From positions 143,383-207,382 of the forward strand of contig NZ_QRGR01000011.1 of assembly GCF_003367245.1 (NCBI RefSeq): a DNA stretch of 64,000 nucleotides, given 5' to 3'. A program made the position numbers and the translations under genes. Shown here piece by piece: positions 54,028 to 63,874 of the stretch (positions are counted from its first letter, which is position 1; each line of letters begins with the position of its first letter). Source of the DNA: Pontibacter diazotrophicus (lineage in GTDB: Bacteria > Bacteroidota > Bacteroidia > Cytophagales > Hymenobacteraceae). Under the pieces are notes generated by a model, which saw only the letters and a program-made list of their open reading frames with translations, was not told where the DNA came from and did no database searches.

Positions 54028-57000
54028 TTATCTGGAGACGATTGTTGCTGTGGGCGCTATACTTCTGCCTTTGCCTTTGTAATTATAAATGGTTGCCGCA
54101 GTGGCGTTTGCAGGTAATTGCCAGGTGCGGGACCCTTGGGACAGATAGCTGCCGCCGTAATAAAACTCATAGCGCTGTTTCTTTCCGTCTTTTGTGGTCA
54201 CAATACCATAGGCATCCTGTGGCTCCAGCTTTACCGGCTTGTTTGCAATTGCATTGTTAGTCTTGAACACCCGAAGCGGCCCCTGGTTTACTGCCGCCAG
54301 CACCAGCGTTTCACCTTTCGCTGATGTGATCTCAGTCAGGGCTTTACCGTCTTCTTTCACCATAAAGCCGCTCTGGTTAACGCTGACAGGTGTAAAACCG
54401 CCTTTCCCATCACCTTTCAAATATAGCCCGATCAAGCCATCGTACCAGCCTGTGAGTACTTCAGTAGCATAAGAGTTTCCGATAAGCAGGAGGTCCAGTT
54501 TATTATCACCATCAAAGTCTTTAGTGCTGATACCGAAAACAGGGCCGAATTGTGCCTGCATAGGCAAGGCCTTTATTTTGAATTTGCCATTGCCCAGATT
54601 CTCCATATAACTGGTTTTGAAATATTCGCCGCGCACTACATACGCATCTTCCAGTTCTTCCTCCAGAAACATATCCTCCAGCGTAGCCTCTCCATACTTG
54701 GCGTAAGTCGGGAAACGTTTCCGCATACCCACAATCTGGCTGGTGAGGCCGTCGCGCGGGTGTGTCGGGTGATTTTTACCTTGTATATAATAGAACAGAA
54801 TAGGATCTATACTTCCGTTCGAATCAAAATCCTTTGCATAGATACAAACAGGCTCCTTTGCAGATCCTTTATACTTGCTATTCAGGCCCAGGTTACCGGC
54901 TACATAGTCTATATCGCCGTCTCCGTCAAAATCCGCGCCTGTAATATTGTTCCACCAGCCGGAGGTGTGCTGCAGCCCGGTTTCGGCTGTCACATCTGTA
55001 AATACACCGTTCTTATTCTGAAAGAAAGTGACAGGCATCCACTCACCCACCACGATCAAATCAACCTGCTTATCCTGGTTAAAGTCTGTCCAGATAGCAG
55101 AAGTCACCAGGCCCAGATTAGTGAGGCTTTTGGCAGCTGTACGTGTTACATCTTTAAATTTGCCGCCGTTGTTCTGCAAAAGATAACTTTGAGCCGGTAA
55201 AGGATACTTACCCGGAACCACGCGCCCTCCCACAAATAAGTCTAAATCGCCATCGCGGTCATAATCGGCAGCCGTTACGCAGGAGCCACTGGCCAATGTA
55301 GCCGGTAAGGCCTTGGCATCTAAGGCAAATTTGCCATTGCCATCATTCTTATACAACCTGTCCTGGTAATCGCTGGAACCTGCAGGGTTTTCTACGCCGC
55401 CACTCACTACATACAGATCCAGGTCACCGTCGTTATCGGCATCAAAAAACAAAACACCCATATCCTCTTCCTGCGTGCCTTCTTTAGCAAAAGGCCTGCT
55501 GGCGAAGTTGCCATTCTCATCCTGCAGAAACAGCATGCCTGTATGCTGTGTAGCGCCTCCCACATAGAAATCTTCCAAGCCGTTACCATCTGCATCACCC
55601 ACTGCTATTCCAGGTCCATTCTGAGACAATTTATGCGGAAGCAGGAATTCTTGTTTAAAATCATCGTAGCTGGCTTCTTTCTGATCATACTTAATTCCCA
55701 GGTCATCGCTCACTTCTTTGAATAAAATGTTTGCCAACGGTTTAGGTGCTATGGGTTTAGCTGTAGCGTTGTTGTAATCTAATGTAAGCAGTTGATTCGG
55801 TTTCACCTGCTGCAGCACCTGGCTTTTGCCGTCAGGCCAAATAACTTCGAGGGTCTGCACCAGGCTGTCTTTGCCCAGGCCGAAATGCGCTATGTTGTAT
55901 ACAGTAGACTTATATCCCTTGTGCGTGTAATGCTCGTACACCTGCTGTTTATTTCCGTAGGCCAGCTTCAATTTCGCACCTATTCCAAATCTGTTTTGAG
56001 CAGTTCCTTTAAATTTAACTTTAAGGAAGTTGTTTTTTAAAAAGCTTTCGGCTCGGTTTTGATAGACAAAGGCTTCCTCATCTATGTTGTTCACCACCAT
56101 ATCCAGGTCACCGTCGTTGTCCAGGTCGGCATAAGCGCCACCGTTGGAGTAACTTGGGTCAGACAGCCCCCATGCCTCCGACATATCTGTGAAAGTCAGA
56201 TCTTTGTTGTTCCGGTAAATGTAGTTGTGGGTTTTAGTGCCTTCCAGTTTCTTCAACTCTTTTGTAAACTCTTTTTTATTCGCTTCTTCTGTTCCGAATT
56301 TGTTCAGACCAACCGTGTAGGTAGCAAAGTCTAGGTTGGTTACATCTTTCCGATAGCCGTTGGTAACGAGTATGTCCCGGTAACCATCGTTGTCAAAATC
56401 TGCAAATAATGGTCCCCAACTCCAATCTGTATTGCTCACCCCGGCCAGTTGCCCGATTTCACTGAAGGTTCCGTTCCCGTTATTTAGCTGAAGCGAGTTG
56501 CGTACGTACTGTGGCTCATACCCAAGCTCCAGATTCATCATAAACCGGTCATAATTTGCGGGCATAAGCATGGTTTTCTGGTGCTTGTTCTCCTCCGGCA
56601 GCATGTCCAGCACCATGATCTCCTGGTAACCGTCATTGTTGATATCAGCAATATCGGTACCCATACCATTGTAACTCTGGTGGCTCAGGTATTGGTTAAT
56701 TTTATCTGAAAAAGTGCCATCGCCATTGTTAATCCACAGCAGGTCGTTTGTGATAAAATCGTTCGCCACATATACATCGGGCCAGCCATCCTGGTTTATA
56801 TCACTGATGCCTACACCTAAACCATATCCTTCAATGTTGATCCCAGCTTTTTGCGAGACATTCGTAAATGTATTGTTGCCGTTATTCCGATACAACCGGT
56901 CAGTACTTTTGGCCAGGCCATCATTTGTTTTAGGGCGCACCAGGTTCCGGTTTTGCTCCTCACGGGCATTGGTGAGCAGGTACATGTCCAGGTCGCCGTC

Positions 57001-57549
57001 CCGGTCATAATCCAGAAAGGCAGCATGGGTACTATAGCCGGTGTCAGCTAGGCCGTAAGCCTTCGCAGCCTCATTAAACGTGTTGTTGCCGTTGTTAATG
57101 AACAACAGGTTAGCCATGTCGGCTTCCTCTACCGGGCCTGCCATACAGATATAAATATCCAGAAATCCATCCTGATTTATGTCTACCATAGCTACCCCAG
57201 TACTCCAGCGCTCCGTTGCAACTCCCGCTTTATCCGTAATGTCCTCAAACTTAAGATTGCCTTTGTTCAGGTATAGTTTGCCAGAAACTTTATTTCCTGT
57301 AAAATAGATGTCTTCCAGGCCATCGTTGTTAATGTCGCCTACTGCCACGCCTCCACCATTGTATAAGTAATCAAACTGCATTGCGTTGAGGGTGTCATTC
57401 TCTGGCAGCTTATTGTTAAAGCTGATACCCGTTTCCTCAGCAGCTAAAAGCTCAAAAAGCACAGGTTCTTTGGGTGAAAAATATTTACAATTTGTAAATA
57501 TTAGTAAGAGAACAGCGAGAAGAGTATAATTAGAATATTTCATAAACAT
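54028..57549 (-). CDS. VCBS/FG-GAP repeat lipoprotein with ASPIC/UnbV domain
   Basis: A 1173-residue lipoprotein (LIFTNC after a start at Met1 or Met3). It contains many FG-GAP/VCBS blades with calcium-binding DxDxDGxxD loops (DYDRDGDLDMY, DLDNDGDLDMV, DADNDGDLDLY, DYDRDGDLDLF), two propeller blocks, and between them an ASPIC/UnbV-type domain (about 510-600: RFGIGAKLKLAYGN, VIWPDGKSQVLQQV). Such proteins accompany SusC/SusD pairs and probably bind glycan on the cell surface. A terminator lies between it and the upstream susD, so it may be expressed from its own promoter. Confidence 0.92.
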   Translation of the reverse strand: MFMKYSNYTLLAVLLLIFTNCKYFSPKEPVLFELLAAEETGISFNNKLPENDTLNAMQFDYLYNGGGVAVGDINNDGLEDIYFTGNKVSGKLYLNKGNLKFEDITDKAGVATERWSTGVAMVDINQDGFLDIYICMAGPVEEADMANLLFINNGNNTFNEAAKAYGLADTGYSTHAAFLDYDRDGDLDMYLLTNAREEQNRNLVRPKTNDGLAKSTDRLYRNNGNNTFTNVSQKAGINIEGYGLGVGISDINQDGWPDVYVANDFITNDLLWINNGDGTFSDKINQYLSHQSYNGMGTDIADINNDGYQEIMVLDMLPEENKHQKTMLMPANYDRFMMNLELGYEPQYVRNSLQLNNGNGTFSEIGQLAGVSNTDWSWGPLFADFDNDGYRDILVTNGYRKDVTNLDFATYTVGLNKFGTEEANKKEFTKELKKLEGTKTHNYIYRNNKDLTFTDMSEAWGLSDPSYSNGGAYADLDNDGDLDMVVNNIDEEAFVYQNRAESFLKNNFLKVKFKGTAQNRFGIGAKLKLAYGNKQQVYEHYTHKGYKSTVYNIAHFGLGKDSLVQTLEVIWPDGKSQVLQQVKPNQLLTLDYNNATAKPIAPKPLANILFKEVSDDLGIKYDQKEASYDDFKQEFLLPHKLSQNGPGIAVGDADGNGLEDFYVGGATQHTGMLFLQDENGNFASRPFAKEGTQEEDMGVLFFDADNDGDLDLYVVSGGVENPAGSSDYQDRLYKNDGNGKFALDAKALPATLASGSCVTAADYDRDGDLDLFVGGRVVPGKYPLPAQSYLLQNNGGKFKDVTRTAAKSLTNLGLVTSAIWTDFNQDKQVDLIVVGEWMPVTFFQNKNGVFTDVTAETGLQHTSGWWNNITGADFDGDGDIDYVAGNLGLNSKYKGSAKEPVCIYAKDFDSNGSIDPILFYYIQGKNHPTHPRDGLTSQIVGMRKRFPTYAKYGEATLEDMFLEEELEDAYVVRGEYFKTSYMENLGNGKFKIKALPMQAQFGPVFGISTKDFDGDNKLDLLLIGNSYATEVLTGWYDGLIGLYLKGDGKGGFTPVSVNQSGFMVKEDGKALTEITSAKGETLVLAAVNQGPLRVFKTNNAIANKPVKLEPQDAYGIVTTKDGKKQRYEFYYGGSYLSQGSRTWQLPANATAATIYNYKGKGRSIAPTATIVSR

Positions 57550-57838
57550 GTCTCATTAAGACATAGAACTTTTGACTTTCTATTAATCCTTATAAAAACA
57601 TAATTTTATAAAAATAGGATGTTATAAATCGATTAGAAGTAAGTGCTTTGTGTAATACATTTTATGTATTTGCTATTACATAAACTCAACTATAAGTCTT
57701 ACAACAACCGGACTTTATTACAAATCATCACAAAAGAATGTTCATTTATGACTTTTTAGTTACTTTATTTAAGCCATCACATTAAACAGCAAAAGCCCGG
57801 TTGTCGGGCTTTTGCTGTTTAGACTAATTATCTGGATC
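57550..57838. other. AT-rich region between susD-like and VCBS genes
   Basis: Holds the susD terminator and probably the promoter of the VCBS gene. No gene is seen. Confidence 0.45.
57784..57820 (-). terminator. Terminator after the SusD-like gene
   Basis: A 16-bp perfect stem (57784-57799 with 57805-57820), loop GTTGT, with A/T flanks, 19 bases past the minus-strand stop at 57839. Confidence 0.92.
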
Positions 57839-59419
57839 TTAATATCCATCATTCTGCCGAAGTGCCTCATTTAAATCAAGATCGCGCTGGGGGATTGGCT
57901 TCAACAGGTGTCGCTCATTCCAAGCCTGGTTTGCAGCTTCTGAGCCAAAATCAACATCTGTTTTAATATCAATTAAATCGGCACGATGCCATCGCACCAG
58001 ATCGCTGTAACGATACCCTTCTAAAGCCAGTTCAACCCGACGCTCATGCATGAGCCAATCAAACATCTGGTCTTGAGAAACATCAGCCGGATGATCAGGC
58101 AGAATAGTTCCGGTTGGGTCAGCCCTTCTTCTCACCTGATTGATAAGCGCTGCGGCACCGGCTACATCGTTGTTTCCCAAGAGTATGGCTTCCGCCAGCA
58201 TTAAGAGTACATCAGCGTAACGAATAACACGTTGATTGTTAAGGTCAAAATTCGGGGGGGAAGATTCTTCTGTAACATCACTCAGCCTAACATACTTTGA
58301 GGGTGTGGCACCAGAAAACGACCAAAGAGGATTATAAGGTTCGTCGAAATATGGATCTCCGGCCCTGTAGTAAGTATCCTGTATTCTAGGATCCCCAGGT
58401 TCAAAGGCATTTCGGAGAGGCTCTAAAACATGCATATTACCATAACCATGACCATTGGCTTTCGGAGCACATAGGCCTGTAGGGCCACAGGCAGGACGCC
58501 AAACCACACTCCGGTTAGTTCCCGCGAACCCAATGTTTTCGTTAGCAGCAGCACCAAAATCAACTGGAAGCCATGTATTAAAATCGCCGCGGCTGAACTG
58601 AATCTCAAACAGGGACTCTACATTATTCTCTTTTGAAATATCGAAGTTATCAGAAAAAGTTGGCACTAGCGAGTACTGTCCGCTATTTACAACAGCACTC
58701 AACTCTCTGACAGCATCAGCATACAGTGCAGTGTTATTGTCCCACTGCGCACGGTACAGGTAAACTTTACCCAGCATTGCGGTAGCAGCTCCACTTGTTA
58801 CACGGCCTGTATTAGTGCTTTCCCAGGTAGCAGGCAAGTTTTCCTGCGCGAATTTTAAGTCGGAAATCACTACATCCCAGATTTCTCCCGGATCTGACAT
58901 GGGTTTGTTCGCACCTTCAAGTGTGCTGATTGATGCCATGGAAACAGGCGCATTGCCAAAATTAGTAGCTAACAAGAAATGTAAATACGCCCTGACAAAT
59001 TTGGCTTCTGCTTCAAACTGCACTTTGCGTTCTTCATCTTCGAAATTACTTGCTTTAGGAAGCGCATCGATGATTACGTTGGCGCGCTGAATACCTTTAT
59101 AAGACTCCCTCCACAAATTGAAGAATTGCGCGTCATTTGCATTCCAGTTAAAGTCATTCCGATCATTCGGATTCTGCCCCCTTGCTACTTCGTCGCTTGG
59201 ATAAAGCATTACCTCGTCCCAAATTGAACCGGATTGGTCAAAGTAAAAATTAATAAGGGTGGAATAAGCAGACAGCGAGGCAGCCTCAAAATCTGATTCT
59301 GTCTGGTAAAAAGTAGTATCGTCGAGCTGCCCCAACGGAGACAGTTCGAGTTGCTTTTCACATGCCGTAAACTCCAGCATGCAAAGCATTACTAAACTTA
59401 TTTTGCTGATTCTTTTCAT
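57839..59419 (-). CDS. RagB/SusD family nutrient-uptake lipoprotein
   Basis: A 526-residue lipoprotein (EFTAC, Cys20) with the family's typical order: SPLGQLDDTTFYQTESDFEA at the start, TPR-like helices (FVRAYLHFLLATNFGNAPVS; ATAMLGKVYLYRAQW), and the C-terminal RYADVLLMLAEAI and HERRVELALEGYRYSDLVRW motifs, closing LLKPIPQRDLDLN. It caps the SusC barrel on the cell surface and captures glycan. It begins 75 bases after susC ends. The substrate is unknown. Confidence 0.96.
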   Translation of the reverse strand: MKRISKISLVMLCMLEFTACEKQLELSPLGQLDDTTFYQTESDFEAASLSAYSTLINFYFDQSGSIWDEVMLYPSDEVARGQNPNDRNDFNWNANDAQFFNLWRESYKGIQRANVIIDALPKASNFEDEERKVQFEAEAKFVRAYLHFLLATNFGNAPVSMASISTLEGANKPMSDPGEIWDVVISDLKFAQENLPATWESTNTGRVTSGAATAMLGKVYLYRAQWDNNTALYADAVRELSAVVNSGQYSLVPTFSDNFDISKENNVESLFEIQFSRGDFNTWLPVDFGAAANENIGFAGTNRSVVWRPACGPTGLCAPKANGHGYGNMHVLEPLRNAFEPGDPRIQDTYYRAGDPYFDEPYNPLWSFSGATPSKYVRLSDVTEESSPPNFDLNNQRVIRYADVLLMLAEAILLGNNDVAGAAALINQVRRRADPTGTILPDHPADVSQDQMFDWLMHERRVELALEGYRYSDLVRWHRADLIDIKTDVDFGSEAANQAWNERHLLKPIPQRDLDLNEALRQNDGY

Positions 59420-59494
59420 ATAAACAATTTACAAAATTTGAATAAAAGTTCTGTACCAGACTTCAGCATAAAGCTCAGGTTCCTGACAGACCTA

Positions 59495-62400
59495 TCAGAA
59501 CGACAACTGTATACCGCCCTGGAAAATACGTGGCTGCGGGATGTTGGCATTATCTGTACCAGCACTTGTTGCGCTAGTATTTTGCCCGAAAGTTACCACT
59601 TCGGGGTCAAGCCCGCTGTAATCAGTGATTGTGAACAAGTTGTTAGCCGCGATGTACACGCGGGCAGTACTGAAAGCCCGGGTACGCTCTACAAAAGAAG
59701 CCGGCACAGTGTAGCCTAACTGTATGTTACGCAGGCGTAAAAAACCGGCATCTTCTACAAAGCGATCTGAGAAGCGATTGTTCTGGGCAGGGTCGCCGGC
59801 GACTGCACGCGGCATACTGTTACTCGTGTTCGGGCCTGTCCAACGCTCCTGAGACTCTACTAATTGGTTACGACCTGGGCCTCCAAGGCCTATGTTACTG
59901 CGTCGGTAGCTGTTGTAAAGCTGCACACCGGATACACCCTGGAATAAAACATTTAAGTCAAAACCATAAGCATTAAAGCCCATGTTCATTCCATAGAAAA
60001 AGTCTGGAATGGTTTTACCCAAATACGTTCTGTCAGCAGGCGTGATGATTCCGTCTGGTTCGCCAGAGAACTGAACCCCTCTTGGAGCGTCCTCTGGGGC
60101 TGGGCCGTTCACATCCAGGAAAATTACATCTCCTGGGCGAGGCTTGTTTACATCTCTAGCCAGGTTATCAGGCAGGGCTCCGTCTGCTTCCGCCTGGGTT
60201 TGATAAATTCCTCCTGTTTTATAACCGTAGAAATAACCAATCGGATAGCCTACGGCCGTACGGTAATCACCAGAAGAAAACTCCTGAATTCCAGGAGCCA
60301 AAGCAGTCAGACGGTTACGAATAGTAGTAATATTACCGGACACATTAAACTCTACAGCATTCCCAATCTTGCCATTATAGCCCATTTCCACCTCTATTCC
60401 GCGGTTCTCTACAGTACCCAAGTTTACTGGGATACTGGTAAATCCACCCACAGCAGGGATTGGCAGGTTATAAAGGAAATCTTTGGTTTCCCGAATATAA
60501 TAGGTGGCCAAGAGGTTAAACCGGTTGTTAAACATATACATATCAAACCCGAAATCTGTGGTCTGTACAGTTTCCCAGGTAACGTCTTGGTTTGGCAGGT
60601 TAACTTGTACAGGGGCCTGCTGTGTAACACCACCTAAAGCATAATCAGGCGTAAAAGAAACCCGGAAAACATGCGGAAATTGAGCAGTATTTGAATTACC
60701 TAACTGCCCCCAGCTACCTCTGATTTTCAGGTCATTGATCAAAGTTAATTTTGCCATAAACGGCTCCTGGCTAATACGCCATGCAGCTGACACAGATGGG
60801 AAAGTACCCCAGCGATTTTCAGGTGGGAAGGTAGCAACACCGTCTCGGCGAACAGTAGCAGTAAGGAGGTATTTCTGCTTATAATCGTAGCTCAGGCGGC
60901 CTATGTAGCCTACAAAGGCTTGATTGAAGTTACTGGAACCTGCATTAGCAAAGTTTCCATCGGCGTCTCCACCCTGGTTGCTAATATTCTGGTAAAAAGC
61001 AGGAGCTGTACTAAGATAGTTTTCCCCCCTGTACGAAAGCCCGGTACTGCGCAGCTTTTGGTATTCAATGCCAGCTAAGGCGTTAATAGAATGGTCACCT
61101 AAAGCTTTATCATACGTTAGTGTATTGGTAAACACCTGTGTGTATCCTTCACCGCGGCTATCGTTGTAATTGTTGATGTTACGCGCCAACCCTAATTCCT
61201 CGTTTGTATAACCAGGCTGCCAATTCGTATTACGGGATGTATTGAAGTCGATGGAGGCTGCGGTACGGAATTTAAGATCTGGCAAAACTTCTAAAGTACC
61301 ATGTATGCCCCCTAATACGTTAGTCCGGCGGTCAATAACTTCTAAGATCTCGTTGATTCCTACTTGGTTGGCAATTGTTAGGCCGCCTACGTTATAGTTA
61401 CCCGTGTAACCATAACGGTTACCTGGTATAGGATTAGCCGGGTCTTCAAAAATCCTAAAAAAGGGAGGTTGATTGGCCGTGGAACCATAGAGGAAGCCAT
61501 CACCACCGGCATTCATACCTCTCTGTATCTCCTGGTAAGCAATGGCAAAGTTTTGGCCAATGGTAAATCGATTACCAATTTTAAAATCCCCATTTACCCG
61601 GAAGTTAAAGCGCTCTAAGTCCCATTTACGAATAGTAGCTTCCTGGTTAAAATATCCTGCGGACACGTGGAAGCTGGCAGCCTCCGAACCGCCTGAAACT
61701 GAGAGGTTGTGGTTCTGGATGGGGGCATCCTTGTTGAGCACTGCGTCCTGCCAATCAGTGTTCACATTAAGCAAAGGGCTCCCTGGCTGGAGATCGGGGT
61801 GCAGAACAATAGCATCATCACCATTCTGGGCATTGCGGTTGTTGATAGCCTCTGTAGCTAATTGCACGTACTGCTCACTGTTATTCCAGTCATATAACTT
61901 CGGGAAATTCTGCACACCATAATAGCCATCATACCGCACGGTAGGTTTGCCTGTCTTGCCTCTCTTGGTTGTAATCAGCACAACGCCATTCGCTGCCCGA
62001 ACGCCATATACGGCAGCGGCAGAGGCATCTTTCAATACCGACATGCTTTCTATATCAGCCGGGTTTATGGTGGCTAACGGATTCGTAACCCCGCCACCGC
62101 CGGTACCTACCGGGATACCGTCTATCACGTATAGGGGCTGGTTGTTGCCTACAGTGCTTACACCGCGGATCCGCACGGATACTGGCGAGCCTGGAGTACC
62201 GTCAACGCTTGTTACCTGTACACCAGACACACGGCCTTGTAGCGCCTGGTCGGGGCTGGCAACAGGAATACGCTGTACCTCTTCCGACGTCACAGTACCA
62301 ATTGATTCGGTAAGCATCCGGCGGTCTTTCTCTCCATACCCTATTACTACTACTTCCTCCAATGCTTTTGCATCTTCAGAGAGCGTTACATTCAGGTTTG

Positions 62401-62695
62401 CAGCACCGTTCACAGCCACTTCTCTGGATGTATAACCGATATATGAAAAGACCAATGTACTGTTGGCGTCAGGTACCTGTAAAGAGAAGTTTCCATCGGA
62501 ATTGGTTACCGTTCCCTGAGTAGTTCCTTTTACCGCAACAGAGACACCAGGTAAACCCTCTCCCCCACCGCCTGTTACTTTGCCGGACACAGTCAGCGGA
62601 CTTTGGCCCAGAGCTATTCCAGTTGCGTTACTGACTATTAGTGCAATGACTAACAGCAAGTAAAAAAATCGGTTTCTTTTGTATAGTCTCATCAT
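59495..62695 (-). CDS. SusC/RagA family TonB-linked outer-membrane transporter
   Basis: From the preferred ATG at 62695 it has 1066 residues (a start at 62758 would add 21 with no signal character). After the signal (FFYLLLVIALIVSNATGIAL) comes a carboxypeptidase-D-like domain (LTVSGKVTGGGGEGLPGVSV), the TonB box region and plug (VVVIGYGEKDRR, LQGRVSGVQVTSVDGTPGSP, YVIDGIPVG), and a 22-stranded barrel ending GGIQLSF with the terminal aromatic. It imports oligosaccharides through the outer membrane with TonB energy. It pairs with the susD-like gene directly downstream. Confidence 0.97.
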   Translation of the reverse strand: MMRLYKRNRFFYLLLVIALIVSNATGIALGQSPLTVSGKVTGGGGEGLPGVSVAVKGTTQGTVTNSDGNFSLQVPDANSTLVFSYIGYTSREVAVNGAANLNVTLSEDAKALEEVVVIGYGEKDRRMLTESIGTVTSEEVQRIPVASPDQALQGRVSGVQVTSVDGTPGSPVSVRIRGVSTVGNNQPLYVIDGIPVGTGGGGVTNPLATINPADIESMSVLKDASAAAVYGVRAANGVVLITTKRGKTGKPTVRYDGYYGVQNFPKLYDWNNSEQYVQLATEAINNRNAQNGDDAIVLHPDLQPGSPLLNVNTDWQDAVLNKDAPIQNHNLSVSGGSEAASFHVSAGYFNQEATIRKWDLERFNFRVNGDFKIGNRFTIGQNFAIAYQEIQRGMNAGGDGFLYGSTANQPPFFRIFEDPANPIPGNRYGYTGNYNVGGLTIANQVGINEILEVIDRRTNVLGGIHGTLEVLPDLKFRTAASIDFNTSRNTNWQPGYTNEELGLARNINNYNDSRGEGYTQVFTNTLTYDKALGDHSINALAGIEYQKLRSTGLSYRGENYLSTAPAFYQNISNQGGDADGNFANAGSSNFNQAFVGYIGRLSYDYKQKYLLTATVRRDGVATFPPENRWGTFPSVSAAWRISQEPFMAKLTLINDLKIRGSWGQLGNSNTAQFPHVFRVSFTPDYALGGVTQQAPVQVNLPNQDVTWETVQTTDFGFDMYMFNNRFNLLATYYIRETKDFLYNLPIPAVGGFTSIPVNLGTVENRGIEVEMGYNGKIGNAVEFNVSGNITTIRNRLTALAPGIQEFSSGDYRTAVGYPIGYFYGYKTGGIYQTQAEADGALPDNLARDVNKPRPGDVIFLDVNGPAPEDAPRGVQFSGEPDGIITPADRTYLGKTIPDFFYGMNMGFNAYGFDLNVLFQGVSGVQLYNSYRRSNIGLGGPGRNQLVESQERWTGPNTSNSMPRAVAGDPAQNNRFSDRFVEDAGFLRLRNIQLGYTVPASFVERTRAFSTARVYIAANNLFTITDYSGLDPEVVTFGQNTSATSAGTDNANIPQPRIFQGGIQLSF

Positions 62696-63167
62696 AAGTC
62701 TAAGTGTGATTTGATTGACATGGGATATGGTTTTAATAAGACATAATTTACTCAGCACAATTATAGCGAATAGAAGAAAGAAAAATAAACTGTATAATAC
62801 TTATTTCCCATTATATTTTTACCTTTAAAGTGATTAATCACTTTATCATAACTATAGTTGACTACATTTTCTAGTAATTAACTATAGTGGCTTATTGCTC
62901 AACAGTATTTTTTTGGTGTAGGCGAAGATTGGCCTTCTTTACAATTCTACAATAAAGGAGTTTATCTTGAAACAATAAATTCTAAAGCCTTCAGTTACTC
63001 CTCTTCTCAGCCCTTAGCTTATGACTGAGAAGCAGCCTTCATACCCTATCAGAATTATCTTATTTAAGTTTTGCTTTTATAAATATAAATATAACAGCTA
63101 CACTTACTTTAAATTATAAAAAAATATAGATAAAACAAATAGATTCGAATGTTTTATATATTTATCT
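62696..63167. other. AT-rich upstream region of the SusC/D locus
   Basis: About 470 AT-rich bases with no gene. It must contain the promoter of the susC operon on the minus strand. No regulator gene (ECF sigma/anti-sigma or hybrid kinase) is seen beside it. Confidence 0.45.
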
Positions 63168-63534
63168 ATGGCAGCTAAAATTCCATCAAATGTCGCTTCC
63201 GTTAACGGGCTAAAGATTCATGTAGAAGAGAAAAAATGGAAAGCCCCAGCAATCGTTTTTCTTAAGGGTTTTCAATGTCTGGCCAAGTATGGCTTAAGCA
63301 ATTAAATAGCGAAGCACTTCAAGCGCATCATCTGATTTCAGTAGGAGATTGCCTGGACATGGCTTTTCTGGATGGTCTACTACTCCAACCTAAGATTACA
63401 CAATACCAGGATACGCAAGCACGCTAAACGATTTGATTCCCACTATAACCGATATAAAATTTGTATTACTTGGTTATTCGCATGGAGGCAATATAGCAAT
63501 AGAAGCCTTACCTGCCTTAGTTTGTTGTTCATAA
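63168..63534 (+). pseudogene. Broken alpha/beta hydrolase gene
   Basis: It starts MAAKIPSNVASVNGLKIHVE, shifts to QVWLKQLNSEALQAHHLISV, then PGHGFSGWSTTPT, a stop, DYTIPGYASTLNDLIP and FVLLGYSHGGNIAIEAL. All core features of an alpha/beta hydrolase are there, including the nucleophile elbow GYSHGG, but at least two frameshifts and an internal stop break it. The C-terminal half is missing where the repeat and IS3 element begin. Confidence 0.85.
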
Positions 63535-63553
63535 AGTGATACACATGTTTAGT

Positions 63554-63874
63554 GAACATGAGAACTCCTGCTTGAGGTAACCTGGTTTATGAGATGCTAT
63601 ATTCCTGCTTAGGAAATGCTTTGTGTCATTCCTAATATATTTACTGAGGTTACATATGGCTCTAACGCCCTTTTACTGTCCAGGCCACGTATCAGACCTA
63701 TAAAATCGGTCTGTGGGTTAGATCATACCTCAGCAAAGAAGCCCCCCATGTCCTATATTTCAATGTGATACCCCCTTCTGCCGCGGTGGGCCAGAAAAGC
63801 GCCGTGTGCCCAAATTATTTCTAATCTTCCGGCTAAGGAATGGCTGTTGAAGAAAGAGGTTCATGACACACTAT
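63554..63874. repeat. Dispersed 320-bp repeat, copy 2
   Basis: About 90 percent identical to 36650-36972, same orientation. The small minus-strand frame is broken here by a two-base deletion near its start and by two stops (TAT to TAG, TGG to TGA). The right border of the match coincides with the first bases of the IS3 element. Confidence 0.88.

Noticed and set aside
55407..57051. Several 60- to 100-codon frames inside the VCBS gene
   Set aside because: They come from the repeated DxDxDG codons read in other frames; the VCBS frame itself is complete over 1173 codons.
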